This document shows positions 44,415-55,731 of a stretch of 64,000 nt of DNA, one piece after another. The stretch spans positions 7,132,293 to 7,196,292 of the forward strand of contig CM039210.1 of NCBI GenBank assembly GCA_008360975.2. The letters run 5' to 3'. The notes beneath the pieces were generated by a model, which did not search any database, was not told the DNA's origin, and worked only from the letters and a program-made list of their open reading frames with translations. The DNA is from Lichenostomus cassidix (taxonomy: Eukaryota; Chordata; Aves; Passeriformes; Meliphagidae). A program made the position numbers and the translations under genes. Each line of letters starts with the position of its first letter. Position 1 is the stretch's first letter.

Positions 44415-45003
44415 TGTCCCGGGTTAATGATAAGACTCTCTCCTCCGAGAGCGAAGGGCCCCGACACCCCCTCCCCCACCCACAACAGAACCTCTTAGAT
44501 GGAAGTGAAGAAAAAACTATTTATTTAACAAAACCACGCAGAGTGCCCTGCAAGGCACAGGGGAAGGGGAAAAAACAAGGTGAAAGGCAGTTATTCAACC
44601 TGATTAAAAAGTCCTTTTCTCAGACGCAGTCCCTCTCCTCCTCGCCCCCCACCCGGGGCCGGGTGGAGCTCCCTGGAGAGCTCTGCTGTCCTCTGGCCCT
44701 CCTGGGTCTCCGGGTGGCAAAGCAGATCGAAGAGAAGGGGTCCAAACGAGGAAAAAGAAGAAGAATGGAAAAAACGGGAACAGAGCTCACTCCGACCCCC
44801 GTCCAGCACGCAGTCTCTGCCGGGCGACGAATCCTCCCCCGGAGCGAGGCTTGGAGAAAATGTTTTCAAAACAACCCGCGTTTCTCTCTGCGGCTGGGTG
44901 CAGTTAAAGAGACAGGACCACACATTTTACACATTTTTTTCTTTCTTGGGCATATAAGCCAACGATAGGGAATAAAGGATTATCATATCATCAATCCAAG
45001 ACA
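44415..45003 (-). repeat. 3' LTR of ERVL provirus N
   Basis: Minus sense TGTCTTGGATTG to AACCCGGGACA, 589 bp. TTAAATAAATAG gives the poly(A) signal. Its end lies three bases from the assembly gap. Confidence 0.88.
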
Positions 45004-45019
45004 TTCCACCCCTTATTCC
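45004..45019 (-). other. Polypurine tract of ERVL N
   Basis: The minus strand reads GGAATAAGGGGTGGAA immediately before the 3' LTR. Confidence 0.75.
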
Positions 45020-45059
45020 ATAGCGTTGGCTTAAGGCCCACCTTAACATCTTCCAACTT

Positions 45060-45165
45060 CAAACACACACATATATATATACACCTATATACATACATAC
45101 ACACAACAAAACAAATACATATATACATATATACATATATACATATATACATATATACACATAAC
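45060..45165. repeat. AT/AC microsatellite
   Basis: ATATACAT-type units repeat in the short untranslated segment between pol and the 3' LTR. Confidence 0.85.
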
Positions 45166-45218
45166 TATGTACAAATAATGTCACGAACGGTGAACGGTGG
45201 TATGTTGCCATCCCAACC

Positions 45219-48200
45219 TTACATGTGGCCTTCACCCAAAATTAAATTTCCCTGAGGGACACATTGTGTTTTTCCATCTTCCTGCATTATCCACCAAGTA
45301 CACCCTGGTCCCTGGGCAAAGACAACCCCACGGATGGGTTTGTCTTTATGTGAGGCAGAATCAATCCAGACAGTTTTCCCTAACAAGCCTCTGGCATGTA
45401 CTGCTGGGACCTTATCTCCATCCACTGTATGTAGAAGCTCAGATTGGGCAGGACCTGCTCGGTTGATGGAGCCTCGGGTATTGACTAACCAGGTGGCCTC
45501 TGCTAAATGTCGCTCCCAATTCTTGTAAGTTCCCCCACCCAATGCCTTTAGGGTGGTTTTTAACAATCCATTATACCGTTCCACTTTGCCAGCGGCTGGT
45601 GCATGATAGGGAATGTGGTACACCCACTCAATGCCATGGTCTCTAGCCCAGTTGTTTATGAGGCTATTTTTAAAATGAGTTCCGTTATCTGACTCAATTC
45701 TCTCAGGGGTACCATGCCTCCACAGGACTTGGTTCTCAAGGCCCAGGATGGTGTTACGGGCAGTGGCATGAGGCACAGGGTAGGTTTCCAGCCACCCAGT
45801 GGTGGCTTCTACCATTGTGAGCACATAGCGCTTGCCATGGCGGGTTTGAGGCAGTGTGATGTAATCAATCTGCCAGGCCTCTCCATACTTATATTTTGAC
45901 CACCTTCCACCATACCACAGGGGTTTCACCCGCTTGGCTTGCTTGATGGCAGCACATGTTTCACAGTCATGGATAACTTGAGAGATGCAGTCCATGGTTA
46001 GATCCACCCCTCGGTCTCGTGCCCACTTATAGGTGGCATCTCTGCCCTGATGGCCTGAGGCATCATGGGCCCATCGAGCTAGGAATAAATCTCCTTTATG
46101 CTGCCAATCCAAGTCTACCTGGGACACCTTTATCTTTGCAGCCTGATCTACCTGTTCGTTGTTTCGGTGTTCCTCATTAGCTCGACTCTTGGGGACATGG
46201 GCGTCTACATGGCGGACCTTCACAGGTAGTCTCTCTGCCCGACTAGCGATGTCTTTCCACTCTTCAGCTGCCCAAATTGGTTTTCCCCTACGCTGCCAAC
46301 CAGCCTTCTTCCACTTTTCCAGCCAACCCCACAGAGCATTGGCTACCATCCATGAATCAGTATAAAGGTAGAGCTTTGGCCATTTCTCTCTTTCAGCAAT
46401 GTCAACAGCGAATTGGCTCGATCCCCCCTCTTCTTCCCTAGCTTCTGCAACCCGTCGTGTGGGGCTCCACACAGCTGCTTTCCATTTTCGTTTTGTCCCT
46501 ACAAGATGACAGGAACCATCAGTGAAAAGAGCGTAGCGTGTTTCATCTGCTGGCAGTTGGTTGTATGGTGGGGCTTCCTCTGCACGGGTCACCTGTTCCA
46601 GCTCCTCTTCCTCAGTCAGACTAAAATTTTCACCTTCAGGCCAATTTGTAATTATTTCCAAAATCCCAGGGCGATTCAGATTTCCCATACGGGCGCGCTG
46701 TGTGATAAGGGCAATCCATTTGCTCCATGTGCCATTGGTGGCATGTTGAGTAGAGGGAACCTCTGCTTTAAACATCCACCCCAGCACCGGTAGTCGAGGT
46801 GCCAGGAGGAGTTGTGCTTCTGTGCCAATTACCTCTGAGGCAGCTTGGACTCCTTCATATGCTGCTAGGATTTCTTTCTCTGTTGGGGTGTAGTTGGCTT
46901 CAGACCCTCTGTAACTTCGGCTCCAAAATCCCAGTGGTCGACCTCGGGTCTCACCAGGCACCTGCTGCCAAAGGCTCCAGGACAGGCCATGGCTCCCAGC
47001 TGCAGAGTAAAGCACATTCTTTACTTCTGGCCCTGTCCTGACTGGGCCAAGGGCTACTGCATGTGCAATCTCCTGCTTGATCTGGGTGAAGGCTTGCTGC
47101 TGTTCAGGGCCCCAGTGGAAATCGTTCTTCTTGCGGGTTATGAGGTAGAGAGGACTCACGATCTGGCTGTACTCAGGGATGTGCATTCTCCAAAAGCCTA
47201 TGGCACCTAGGAAAGCTTGCGTCTCCTTCTTGTTGGTTGGGGGGACATTGTGATGATTTTATTGATAACCTCAGTAGGAATCTGACGCCGTCCATCTTGC
47301 CACTTCACTCCTAGGAACTGGATCTCTTTGGCAGGCCCTTTGACTTTGCTCTTTTTTATAGCGAAACCGGCTTCCAGGAGAATCTGGATTACTTCCTTTC
47401 CTTTCTCAAATACTTCTTCTGCTGTGTCTCCCCACACAATGATGTCATCAATGTATTGCAAATGTTCTGGAGTCCCACCCTTTTCCAGTGCAGCCTGGAT
47501 CAGTCCATGACAAATGGTGGGACTGTGTTTCCACCCCTGGGGCAATCGGTTCCAGGTGTACTGCACGCCCCTCCAGGTGAAAGCAAACTGAGGTCTGCAC
47601 TCTGCTGCCAGAGGAATGGAGAAAAATGCATTTGAAATGTCAATAGTAGCATACCACTTTGCTGCCTTGGACTCTAGCTCATACTGGAGCTCCAGCATGT
47701 CTGGCACAGCAGCACTCAGAGGTGGAGTCACCTCATTCAAGGCACGATAGTCCACTGTCAATCTCCATTCTCCTTCAGATTTTCGCACAGGCCAGATGGG
47801 GCTGTTAAAGGATGAATGGGTCCTGCTGACCACCCCTTGGCTCTCCAGCTCACGGATTAGATTGTGAATGGGAATCACGGCATCACGAGTTGTCCGGTAC
47901 TGTCGGCGGTGCACAATCGAGGTTGCAATTGGTACTTGTTGCTCTTCCCCTTTCAGGAGTCCTACTGCAGATGGGTTCTCTGACAGTCCAGGCAAGGTGT
48001 TCAATTGTTTTATGCCCTCTGTCTCCACAGCAGCTATCCCAAATGCCCACTTGAGTCCCTTTGGGACTTTGAAATATCCATTTCGGAGGAAGTCTATACC
48101 CAAAATACATGGAGCCTCTGGGCCAGTCACAATGGAATGTTCTTTCCACTCTCTTCCAGTCAGGCTCACCTCAGCTTTCACGAGGGTCAAGTCTTGTGAT

Positions 48201-48360
48201 CCTCCTGTAACGCCGGAAATAGAACTAGGTTCTGTCCCCACATGTCTCGATGGGATTATCGTGCATTGTGCACCAGTGTCAACTAAAGCCTCGTATTCTT
48301 GTGGCTCTGATGTGCCAGGCCACCGAATCCACACTGTCCAAAAAAATTCGGTTTTCCCTG
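45219..48360 (-). pseudogene. pol: pol of ERVL provirus N
   Basis: Protease: ALVDTGAQCTIIP and CILGIDFL. Reverse transcriptase: WRLTVDYRALNEV, TIDISNAFFSIPL, LPQGWKHSPTICH and LQYIDDIIVWG. After a frameshift near 47230 a 655-codon frame carries the connection, RNase H (ALFTDGSC and YLYTDSWMV) and integrase with AHDASGHQG, CETCAAIK, WQIDYITLP, IESDNGTHF and AGKVERYN, so the integrase triad is intact. Breaks: the shift at 47230 in a C-run and one in a T-run near 48350 at the gag junction. The RNase H segment between its first and third acidic sites looks short. Confidence 0.9.
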
Positions 48361-48389
48361 GCCTCTACCTGGCTAGAGGCAGGGCCCCT

Positions 48390-50168
48390 CTAACCATGGT
48401 GGGTATTTGTGTTAGAGGTTCCTTCAACGGAATCAGACATATTGAGTAGAGCTACTTCCCTTCTGGTGGAGTTCCTTCTCTGAGTCTTGCCCTCCTTCAA
48501 TTCACGCACTCGTCGTGCCAGGACAGCAGTGGGCTGTCCATCCCACCTGTTCATGTTTTCTCCACTGTCACACAGGAAATACCACAACTCATGTCGAGGG
48601 ATATATCCAGTTCTCATAGCTGAGGAGCGTCTGCGTGGGGTAGCAGAACCTCTGGTCTGTACTGCTGAGATTTGGAGAAGGCTGTCTTTAATCTCTTTAA
48701 TGAGTTTCTCATGATTCTTCTCTATCTTATTTTCTAGTTTCTGCAGATTTGTTTCCACAGCTGAGATTCTTGCATTCATTGGGCTATGCACGACATCTGC
48801 ATACGCTCGGAATTTCCTTGTCATATCACGCACAGTCTCATGCCCGTCATCTTGCTTCATAATGGCTAAAGCAGAAGCATACCCTGATGGCCCAAGCTTT
48901 AGGAGTTTCCGCCACATCACAGGTGTACATTCTATCCTATCTGGGTCTATAATCGGATCTGGGTTTGCTATGTCCTCTGGGAAGACAATCTCTACCAACG
49001 CCATTTCTCTCAAGCGTTGAATCCCTTGTTCTATGGTTCTCCACTGGGTTTGTTGCGAATAGAGATCGTCGGGATGTAGGTATCTTTCCCTCGCAGCTCT
49101 GATAGCTCGTCTCCAGAGGCTGCTGCAGTCAGGCCCATCTCGTATAGTTTGGTTGATATCTGGGTCACGTGACACAGTCCCTAAATGCCTTGCCTCAGTA
49201 GCATCTACAAGTGTAACATCGCCTGCAGCATCCCAAAGACGGACTAACCAACTAATCACAGATTCATCATCTCGTTGGACATAATCTTTTCTTAGGCTGT
49301 GAAGGTCTCTCACATTCATGGATTCAACAATGACCTCTGACTCAGTTGCTGGCCTTGAGGGTCCCTCCCCACTGTCATCTGGGCGATCAGTCTTAAATTG
49401 GGCTTTCCTGTTCCTTGTAATAGGAGCAACTGCCATTGGCTTAGGCTCCCTTACTTCCTGTTCTATAATATCTGACAGTGTACGATAAGCATATGCCAGG
49501 GCCCAACATATTGCACTGCAGTTGTCTCTGCACTTCTCTTTCAGATACTTCCCCACCTCAGCTGGTCTCGGGATTTGTCCAGGGGGAAATTCCCAGTCTA
49601 TTGGATCAGAGAATTTCTTTAAAGTTTTACCTATGTCCTCCCATACTCCACACCATTCAAATTTCCTCACATCTGGATTAGGTGCCTGCTCCTGCTCAGC
49701 CCCTCTGGACTTCTCAGCCCTCATTCTGGTAACACTGAACATCATATACATGGAAACTCCTAGGTAAAGCACCTGTACTACCAAGTTAATGGTCTCTTTA
49801 ACATCCAGGGGAAACTGAATATTCTCAAAAGCTGATATACCAGATTTAAAGGGAAAGAGATGGGTGAGGAGCCAGGAAGCTTCACCCTCTACTTCTCTAA
49901 CAGGTTGGGTAATATTACTAACAAAACTCCAAAACAGGTTACTAAAACTAGAGGAGGAAACTAACAGAGCATGTACATCTTTAACTGTTTCCCATACCTT
50001 CTTACAGATCGTCAGTATCACACACATTACTATAACAAGCCGGAGTCGTGTCCCTGATTGGTGGAAATTATACATTAGGGACAGGATTGCCCCTACCTGT
50101 TGGTAGGGAAACAAACCTATGTGCCAAACAGACAGTATTACATCAAACAACCTCCCATCAAACAGCAT
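48390..50168 (-). CDS. gag: gag of ERVL provirus N, 592 codons open
   Basis: A single uninterrupted frame from an ATG about 115 bases after the primer site to TAG at 48390. The first 150 residues are unusual for Gag: hydrophobic segments at about 9-35, 43-55 (LRLVIVMCVILTI) and 127-146 (INLVVQVLYLGVSMYMMFSV). The middle is a capsid-like, Arg/Trp-rich helical region (DLHSLRKDYVQRDDES, PVMWRKLLKLGPSGYASA). Near residue 480-515 lies a coiled-coil-like Lys/Glu stretch (LENKIEKNHEKLIKEIKD). I see no CCHC zinc knuckle. Gag identity rests on position and architecture; function of the membrane segments is unknown. Confidence 0.75.
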   Translation of the reverse strand: MLFDGRLFDVILSVWHIGLFPYQQVGAILSLMYNFHQSGTRLRLVIVMCVILTICKKVWETVKDVHALLVSSSSFSNLFWSFVSNITQPVREVEGEASWLLTHLFPFKSGISAFENIQFPLDVKETINLVVQVLYLGVSMYMMFSVTRMRAEKSRGAEQEQAPNPDVRKFEWCGVWEDIGKTLKKFSDPIDWEFPPGQIPRPAEVGKYLKEKCRDNCSAICWALAYAYRTLSDIIEQEVREPKPMAVAPITRNRKAQFKTDRPDDSGEGPSRPATESEVIVESMNVRDLHSLRKDYVQRDDESVISWLVRLWDAAGDVTLVDATEARHLGTVSRDPDINQTIRDGPDCSSLWRRAIRAARERYLHPDDLYSQQTQWRTIEQGIQRLREMALVEIVFPEDIANPDPIIDPDRIECTPVMWRKLLKLGPSGYASALAIMKQDDGHETVRDMTRKFRAYADVVHSPMNARISAVETNLQKLENKIEKNHEKLIKEIKDSLLQISAVQTRGSATPRRRSSAMRTGYIPRHELWYFLCDSGENMNRWDGQPTAVLARRVRELKEGKTQRRNSTRREVALLNMSDSVEGTSNTNTHHG

Positions 50169-50283
50169 AGTGACTACTGATGGCTGTAATTCAATACCAA
50201 GCGTTTAAAACCAGAATGCAATTATTAGGGTTTTTCTTCACTTTCTCTAACCCCACAAAAGGTGTAGAACAAGTAATCAAGGC

Positions 50284-50301
50284 CCCGTAAGTTGGGCGCC
50301 A
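50284..50301 (-). other. Primer binding site of ERVL N (tRNA-Lys-like)
   Basis: The minus strand reads TGGCGCCCAACTTACGGG. The first eleven bases match the tRNA-Lys(1,2) type site as I remember it; the remainder differs. Confidence 0.65.
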
Positions 50302-50305
50302 AATA

Positions 50306-50826
50306 TGTCCCGGGTTAATGATAAGACTCTCTCCTCCGAGAGCGAAGGGCCCCGACACCCCCTCCCCCACCCACAACAGAACCTCTTAGATGGAAGTGAA
50401 GAAAAAACTATTTATTTAACAAAACCACGCAGAGTGCCCTACAAGGCACAGGGGAAGGGGAAAAAACAAGGTGAAAGGCAGTTATTCAACCTGAATAAAA
50501 AGTCCTTTTCTCAGACGCAGTCCCTCTCCTCCTCGCCCCCCACCCGGGGGCCGGGTGGAGCTCCCTGGAGAGCTCTGCTGTCCTCTGGCCCTCCTGGGTC
50601 TCCGGGTGGCAAAGCAGATCGAAGAGAAGGGGTCCAAACGAGGAAAAAAGAAGAAGAATGGAAAAAACGGGAACAGAGCTCACTCCGACCCCCGTCCAGC
50701 ACGCAGTCTCTGCCGGGCCACGAATCCTCCCCCGGAGCAAGGCTTGGAGAAAATGTTTTCAAAACAACCCGCGTTTCTCTCTGCGGCTGGGTGCAGTTAA
50801 AGAGACAGGACCACACTTTTTTTTTC
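50306..50826 (-). repeat. 5' LTR of ERVL N, U3 start missing
   Basis: It aligns with the 3' LTR from AACCCGGGACA up to CCCAAGAAAG, then passes directly into CR1 (GGGC), so about 50-70 bases of U3 are absent. Otherwise the two LTRs differ at only a few places. Confidence 0.85.
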
Positions 50827-51640
50827 TTTCTTGGGCGGCCCTTCTTGTGTATGGGCACCTTCAGTCCCCTGGGACCTCCCTGGTTGGCCAGGACTGCTGG
50901 TAAATGATGGACAGTGGCTTAATGACCTCGTCCGCCAGCTCTTTCAGTGCTCTTGGGTGAATTCCACTTGGCCCCATAGACTTGTGAGAGTCTAAGTGGT
51001 TCAGCAAGTCACCAGCTGCCTCCTCCTGGATTGCAGGGGGTCTATTCTGCTCCCTATCCCTGTTTACCAGCTCAGGGGGCTGGTTGCCCTGAGGATAACT
51101 GGTCTTTCTGTTAAAGACTGAGGCAAAGAAGGTGTTATGTACCTCAGCCTTTTTCTCATCTTTGGTGACAATGTTCTCCCCTGCATCCAATAAAGGATGG
51201 AGATTTTCCCTGGCCCTCCTTTTTTTGTTGATGTATTTATAAAACCACTTTTTATTATCTTTCACAGCAGTGGCCAGATTAAGTTCTAGCTGAGCTTTTG
51301 CATTTCTAATTTTGTTTCTATGTGACCTCACGGCATCCTTGTACTCTTCCGGAGCTGCCGACCCCTTCTTCCAAAGGTTGTAAACTCTCTTTTTTTCTGA
51401 GTTCCATTCAAAGCTCTCTGTTCAGCCAGGCCAGTCATCTTCCCTGCCAGCTCATCTTTCTGCACATGGGGACAGCCTACACCTGTGCCTTTAACATTTC
51501 CTTCTTAAAGCACATCCAGCCTTCCTGGAACCCTTTGCTTTTCAGGACTGTTTCCCAGGGGACTCTCTGAAACAGTGCTCTGAACAGGCCAAAGTCTGCC
51601 CTCTGGAAGTCCAGGGTAGAGTTTTTTCTGACCCCTTTCC
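50827..51640 (-). mobile_element. CR1 LINE, linker between endonuclease and RT
   Basis: The minus strand encodes KAQLELNLATAVKDNKKWFY, NLHPLLDAGENIVTKDEKKA, AEVHNTFFASVFN and HLDSHKSMGPSGIHPRALKE, the text that precedes CR1 reverse transcriptase. It is interrupted at 50827 by the ERVL provirus and continues at 43911. Its upstream end fades near 51640; the endonuclease is absent, so the copy is 5'-truncated. Confidence 0.9.
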
Positions 51641-53440
51641 CTAATTCCCCAATGAAAGTAATGACTTGTAAAATTTCTCTGATTAATTAAAAAAAAATTA
51701 ATGCTATCCTTGTTTCAGAGACAATTATGGTGCCCTTTGACTATAAGCTCTCAATTTCAACCTGTATTTAGAGATTTCTCCTCTACTTGGATGATTTACT
51801 TAGATGCAAGATTATCTTTCTGGCCCAAACCCCAAGCTTTCCAAACTATTTTTATTATTCAATGCTCCTATATACCATGTTATATTTTCATGGGTGTAGC
51901 CTGCATCTCAGATGACCAATACCCTTTTAGAAGTACTAGGCCTTGGGAATAAGCACTTAGATAACATGTAGAGGATCAGAGGAAGGAGGAGAGAAACTAT
52001 TGGGGACTGGGAGCTGTGGAGTAAATCTTTTGTATGCAGCTCACACTTATAAAACTGCTCAAGTGAAGAGGGTTTTTGTCTGTTTATTTTAAAGAGACTG
52101 AAGTTACACATGTGAGAAAAAAGCATGATGTTTTGAATTGCTACCAGTTACTTTCCATATGTACCATTACTTTCCCACAGTTCTGTAACATCCAGTTGCC
52201 TAATGTTTATATTATATATTTTTTACAAATGCCTATCTTTCTAAATATATATTCATAGTTCCAGTTTCTGCTGCTGTCTTCACATACATAAGTCCCTGTA
52301 TGACAAGCAGCTCCACACACTGCTCTCTTTGATATAACTAATTCCCTTTCATGCAATCATTCATGCCGTATGGATTGATAGATTGCTATATGCTGAATTA
52401 AGCCATTCTTTTTTAGTTGGGCAAAAGATTATGACTAATGTAATTTATAATGTCAGATTTCTAAAATATATCTTTCTCCAGTGTCTTAATATGTTTTACA
52501 CATTAGTATTATCACCACACATATTTACACATTATTTTATCATTCAGACTCTCTTAAGCAAGTTCATCCTTCTTTATAATCTTATAATAGACTGCTCTTT
52601 CTACAAAACAGGAAAAAAGTTTGTTTGAAAGTACTTTTAATTATCCTCCTGCATCTAAGAGACTATGCGTGAGTGAGAATGCATTGCTTTTTGCTAGCCC
52701 ATAGATTTCCCAGCTGTCCTTCAAATAGGGTATCCAGAGCTTTTTCTCTATTGCCATCTAGTGGAGAAGAAGCAGGAAGAGCTGGAGGGCCGTGAGGTGG
52801 CTGTTTACTAGCAGTTGAGTGATTACTTTCTATTGACTGCTCCTGCAAACAGCGCTTGAGAATACACTCAGCTCCCTGCTTTCCACAGACATGCACAAAA
52901 CATATCTAAATTTCATGAGTATGAAAGCAGGTGCTTGACTGAATGCTCTAACTGATGGATTACACATTGCCTGCTTTACTGGAATCTTTATATCCTGACA
53001 TCAGATAATTCTCAGATAAAAGATTGAACTGAACAAAAAGACCCAACAACTCTTTTTAACCTTTTACCATTTTGGACAGAAGCAGAGTATTTTGGAATGC
53101 CATAAATTACATGCATATATGTTAAAAATTAGAAACTGTTCCCTAGTTGTTATGGGGAGTAAACATTCACTACAAATAATGGGTTTCTTGTAAATTAATG
53201 AGCCACAAAACTGACATGATTATTTTGGGGAAATAAAACAACTGGCCATAATTTGCTTAATCCTTGAAAAAAAGGATGAGAGAAAGACACTGAAAAAATA
53301 TGCATTTGGGGTAAAAATTCAAAGAATAGAGGAAGATGTGTAACACTTATGTCACTTTTTGTAACTTTAAAGCAATAACTAGCAAAGTGGCAAAGGAAAA
53401 AATGGATTTCAGGAAAAATTTTATATCAGTTAGGGCTAAG
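51641..53440. other. AT-rich sequence without recognisable genes
   Basis: Best candidate for non-repetitive flanking DNA. Open frames are short and of low complexity. No splice-like exon structure recognised. Confidence 0.4.
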
Positions 53441-53444
53441 ACTT

Positions 53445-54190
53445 TGTCTTGCTTTGAAAGACAGGTGTCTGCTAAGAGAGGTGGAAAACCTCCCTTAGAA
53501 TAGAGAATGTGACCCCCTTCCCTCCAAATAATTTTAACTTTGGAATCAAGGGCTTTCAGGCAAAGATATGGGAAGAGGAATAACAGTTCTTTACTAGTAT
53601 CTATAACAGAGTAAACAAGCAACAACAAGAATAGCAACAACAATCAAAAACCAGAAACCCGGTGACAGATGTCCTTGGGCTGCCAAGCACTTTCCTGTTT
53701 GGTGTAGTCACAGTCACAACCAGCAGGGACGCTGTTGCGCTCCCAGCCGGGCAGGGCAGGTGTGATGGCTCCCAGGCAGCTGCAGGTGGCACTATGGTGT
53801 GAGGTCAGGTTGGTAATGGCAGGCAGGCTGGGCAGCAGGGGCCGCACACAGCACAGAGCTCAGAGCAGCGAGCTGGAGTGGCAGGAATGGCTCACCCGGG
53901 CTAGCCAGCAAAGGTGACAGGAACTCTGCAGTTACTGCAGATGCCGTGGTGCATTCCGGCAAGCGGGGCAGGGGCAGAGACTGCTGGACTCCTTCCCAGT
54001 TGTTGCAAAAAATGCAGCCAGGGAGGCGCACACTCCCAGCCAGGAAAAAAGGGTTGAGTGCCTCCTCCCCTCACCACACCCAAGCCACAGCCTTTGTCTC
54101 TTACAAAAGAGTTAATGGCCCTGAGCACCTGGTCGTTGGTTCCCTAGTAACAGGGATGGAGAAAATTCCAGCCCCGCCCAAACTTCAACA
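53445..54190 (-). repeat. Probable 3' LTR of second ERVL-like element
   Basis: On the minus strand a purine-rich TTTGGGGTGGATAA precedes TGTTGAAGTTTGGGCG at about 54190, and AAAGCAAGACA lies near 53445. It follows the integrase end at 54310 directly, as a 3' LTR would. No second copy is in the window, so the limits are approximate. Confidence 0.5.
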
Positions 54191-54309
54191 TTATCCACCC
54201 CAAATTTTTTCCATTCCAACATGTTACATTGAACTTAAACTGTTACACTATATACATACATGCATTACCCTGATTATATACATTCAGATGTGGATACAGG
54301 CACAGTGTT

Positions 54310-55731
54310 ATGGGCGATTCAACCCCAACAAAGGTCCCCCTGAGGTATCCATTGTGTCTCTCCATCCTCTTCCATCACCCACCAGGTGCACCCTGGTCCC
54401 TGAGCGAAAACAACCCCACGGGTGGGTTTGTCTTTGCTTGAGGCAGAATTAATCCAAACAGTTTTCCCCAGCATGCCTCTCATGTGTACCACTGGAACCT
54501 TATACCCATTTACTGTTTGCAAGGGTTCAGATTGGGCCGGGCCAGCTCGGTTGGTGGAGCCTCGGGTGTTAAATAGCCAGGTGGCCTTGGCTAAATGCTG
54601 TTCTCAACTTTTTAAAGTCCCCCTGTGTCGCTGTTGAGCAGCTAGCAGAGTAATGAAAGCACCAGTTCTCAGTGGCAAGAAGGAATGACCTTTATTTTTT
54701 TGATTTCATCACATATATAGAGTTCTCAAAAGTCACCCAGATTGGTCAGTCAGAAGCCTTCCCCCAGGCCTGATTGGCCAGGCCTGCACTGTCCAAGTTC
54801 TGGGACACTGTTCCAACAACATCCAAACTTTATCTTTATTTATAAAACACAAGAAAATTTCTCATGGGAAAAACCTGTGCTAGCCACACCCCTGCCTAGA
54901 GCCTTCAAGGTGGTTTTTAGCAGACGGTTGCATCGCTCCACTTTGCCAGCAGCAGGTGCATGATAAGGAATGTGGTACACCCACTCAATGCCATGTTCCC
55001 TAGCCCAGGTGTTTATGAGACTATTTTTGAAATGAGTCCCATTGTCTGACTCAATTCTCTCAGGGATACCATGCCTCCACAAGACTTGCCTTTCAAGGCC
55101 CAGGATAGTGTTATGGGAAGGGGCGTGAGGCACAGGGTAGGTTTCCAGCCACCCAGTGGTGGCTTCTACCATTGTGAACACATAGCGCTTGCCATAGTGG
55201 GTTTGAGGCAGTGCGATGTAATCGATCTGCCAGGCCTCCCCATACTTGTATTTGGTCCACCTTCCACCATACCACAGGGGTTCCACCTGCTTGGCTTGCT
55301 TGATGGCAGCACACGTCTCACAGTTATGGATTACCTGGGAGATACAGTCCATGGTTTGATCCACCCCTCGGTCCCATGCCCACTTGTAGGTGGCACCTCT
55401 GCCCTGATGGCCTGAGGCATCATGGACCCATCGAGCTAAGAACAGCTCTCCCTTGTGTTGCCAATCCAAATCTATTTGTGACACCTTTATTTTTGAAGCC
55501 TGATCCACCTGTTCGTTGTTTCGGTGTTCCTCATAAGCTCGACTGTTGGGGACATAGGCATCCACATGACGGACTTTTTACAGGTAGCTTCTCTACCCGA
55601 GTGGCAATGTCTTGCCATTCATCAGCGGCCCAGATTGGTCTTCCTCTACGCTGCCAGCTGGCCTTTTTCAACCTTTCCAACCAACCCCACAGGGCATTGG
55701 CTACCATCCATGAATCAGTGTAGAGGTGTAG
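54310..55731 (-). pseudogene. pol: ERVL-like pol: RNase H end and integrase, split by LTR C3
   Basis: The minus strand starts at YTDSW-type RNase H text at the edge of ERV O, shifts frame near 55570, then gives the integrase: VHDASGHQG and CETCAAIK of the zinc domain, WQIDYIALP, IESDNGTHF and AGKVERC of the core. After solo LTR C3 the C-terminal domain follows (GKTVWINSAS, GPGCTWWVM, WIPQGDL). It is very close to the integrase at 45219-46200, so it is the same family. The rest of the element is cut off by ERV O. Confidence 0.88.
54626..54888 (-). mobile_element. Solo LTR C3 in ERVL-like integrase
   Basis: The plus strand reads TGTCGCTGTTGAGC to GTGCTAGCCACA, 263 bp, with a perfect 6-bp duplication CCCCTG (54620-54625 and 54889-54894). 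It is a near twin of C2 (27998-28255). Confidence 0.92.

Larger units (their letters stand above)
44415..50826 (-). mobile_element. ERVL-like (class III) provirus N inside CR1
   Basis: On the minus strand it runs 5' LTR (truncated), primer site, gag, protease-RT-RNase H-integrase, polypurine tract and 3' LTR. There is no env, as in ERVL elements. CR1 text stops on one side and resumes on the other side, so the provirus entered the LINE. The LTRs are nearly identical apart from the missing U3 start, which points to a recent insertion. Confidence 0.9.

Noticed and set aside
43817..44968. 383-codon plus-strand frame across the gap
   Set aside because: Most of it is translated N, and its ends are antisense CR1 and LTR sequence.
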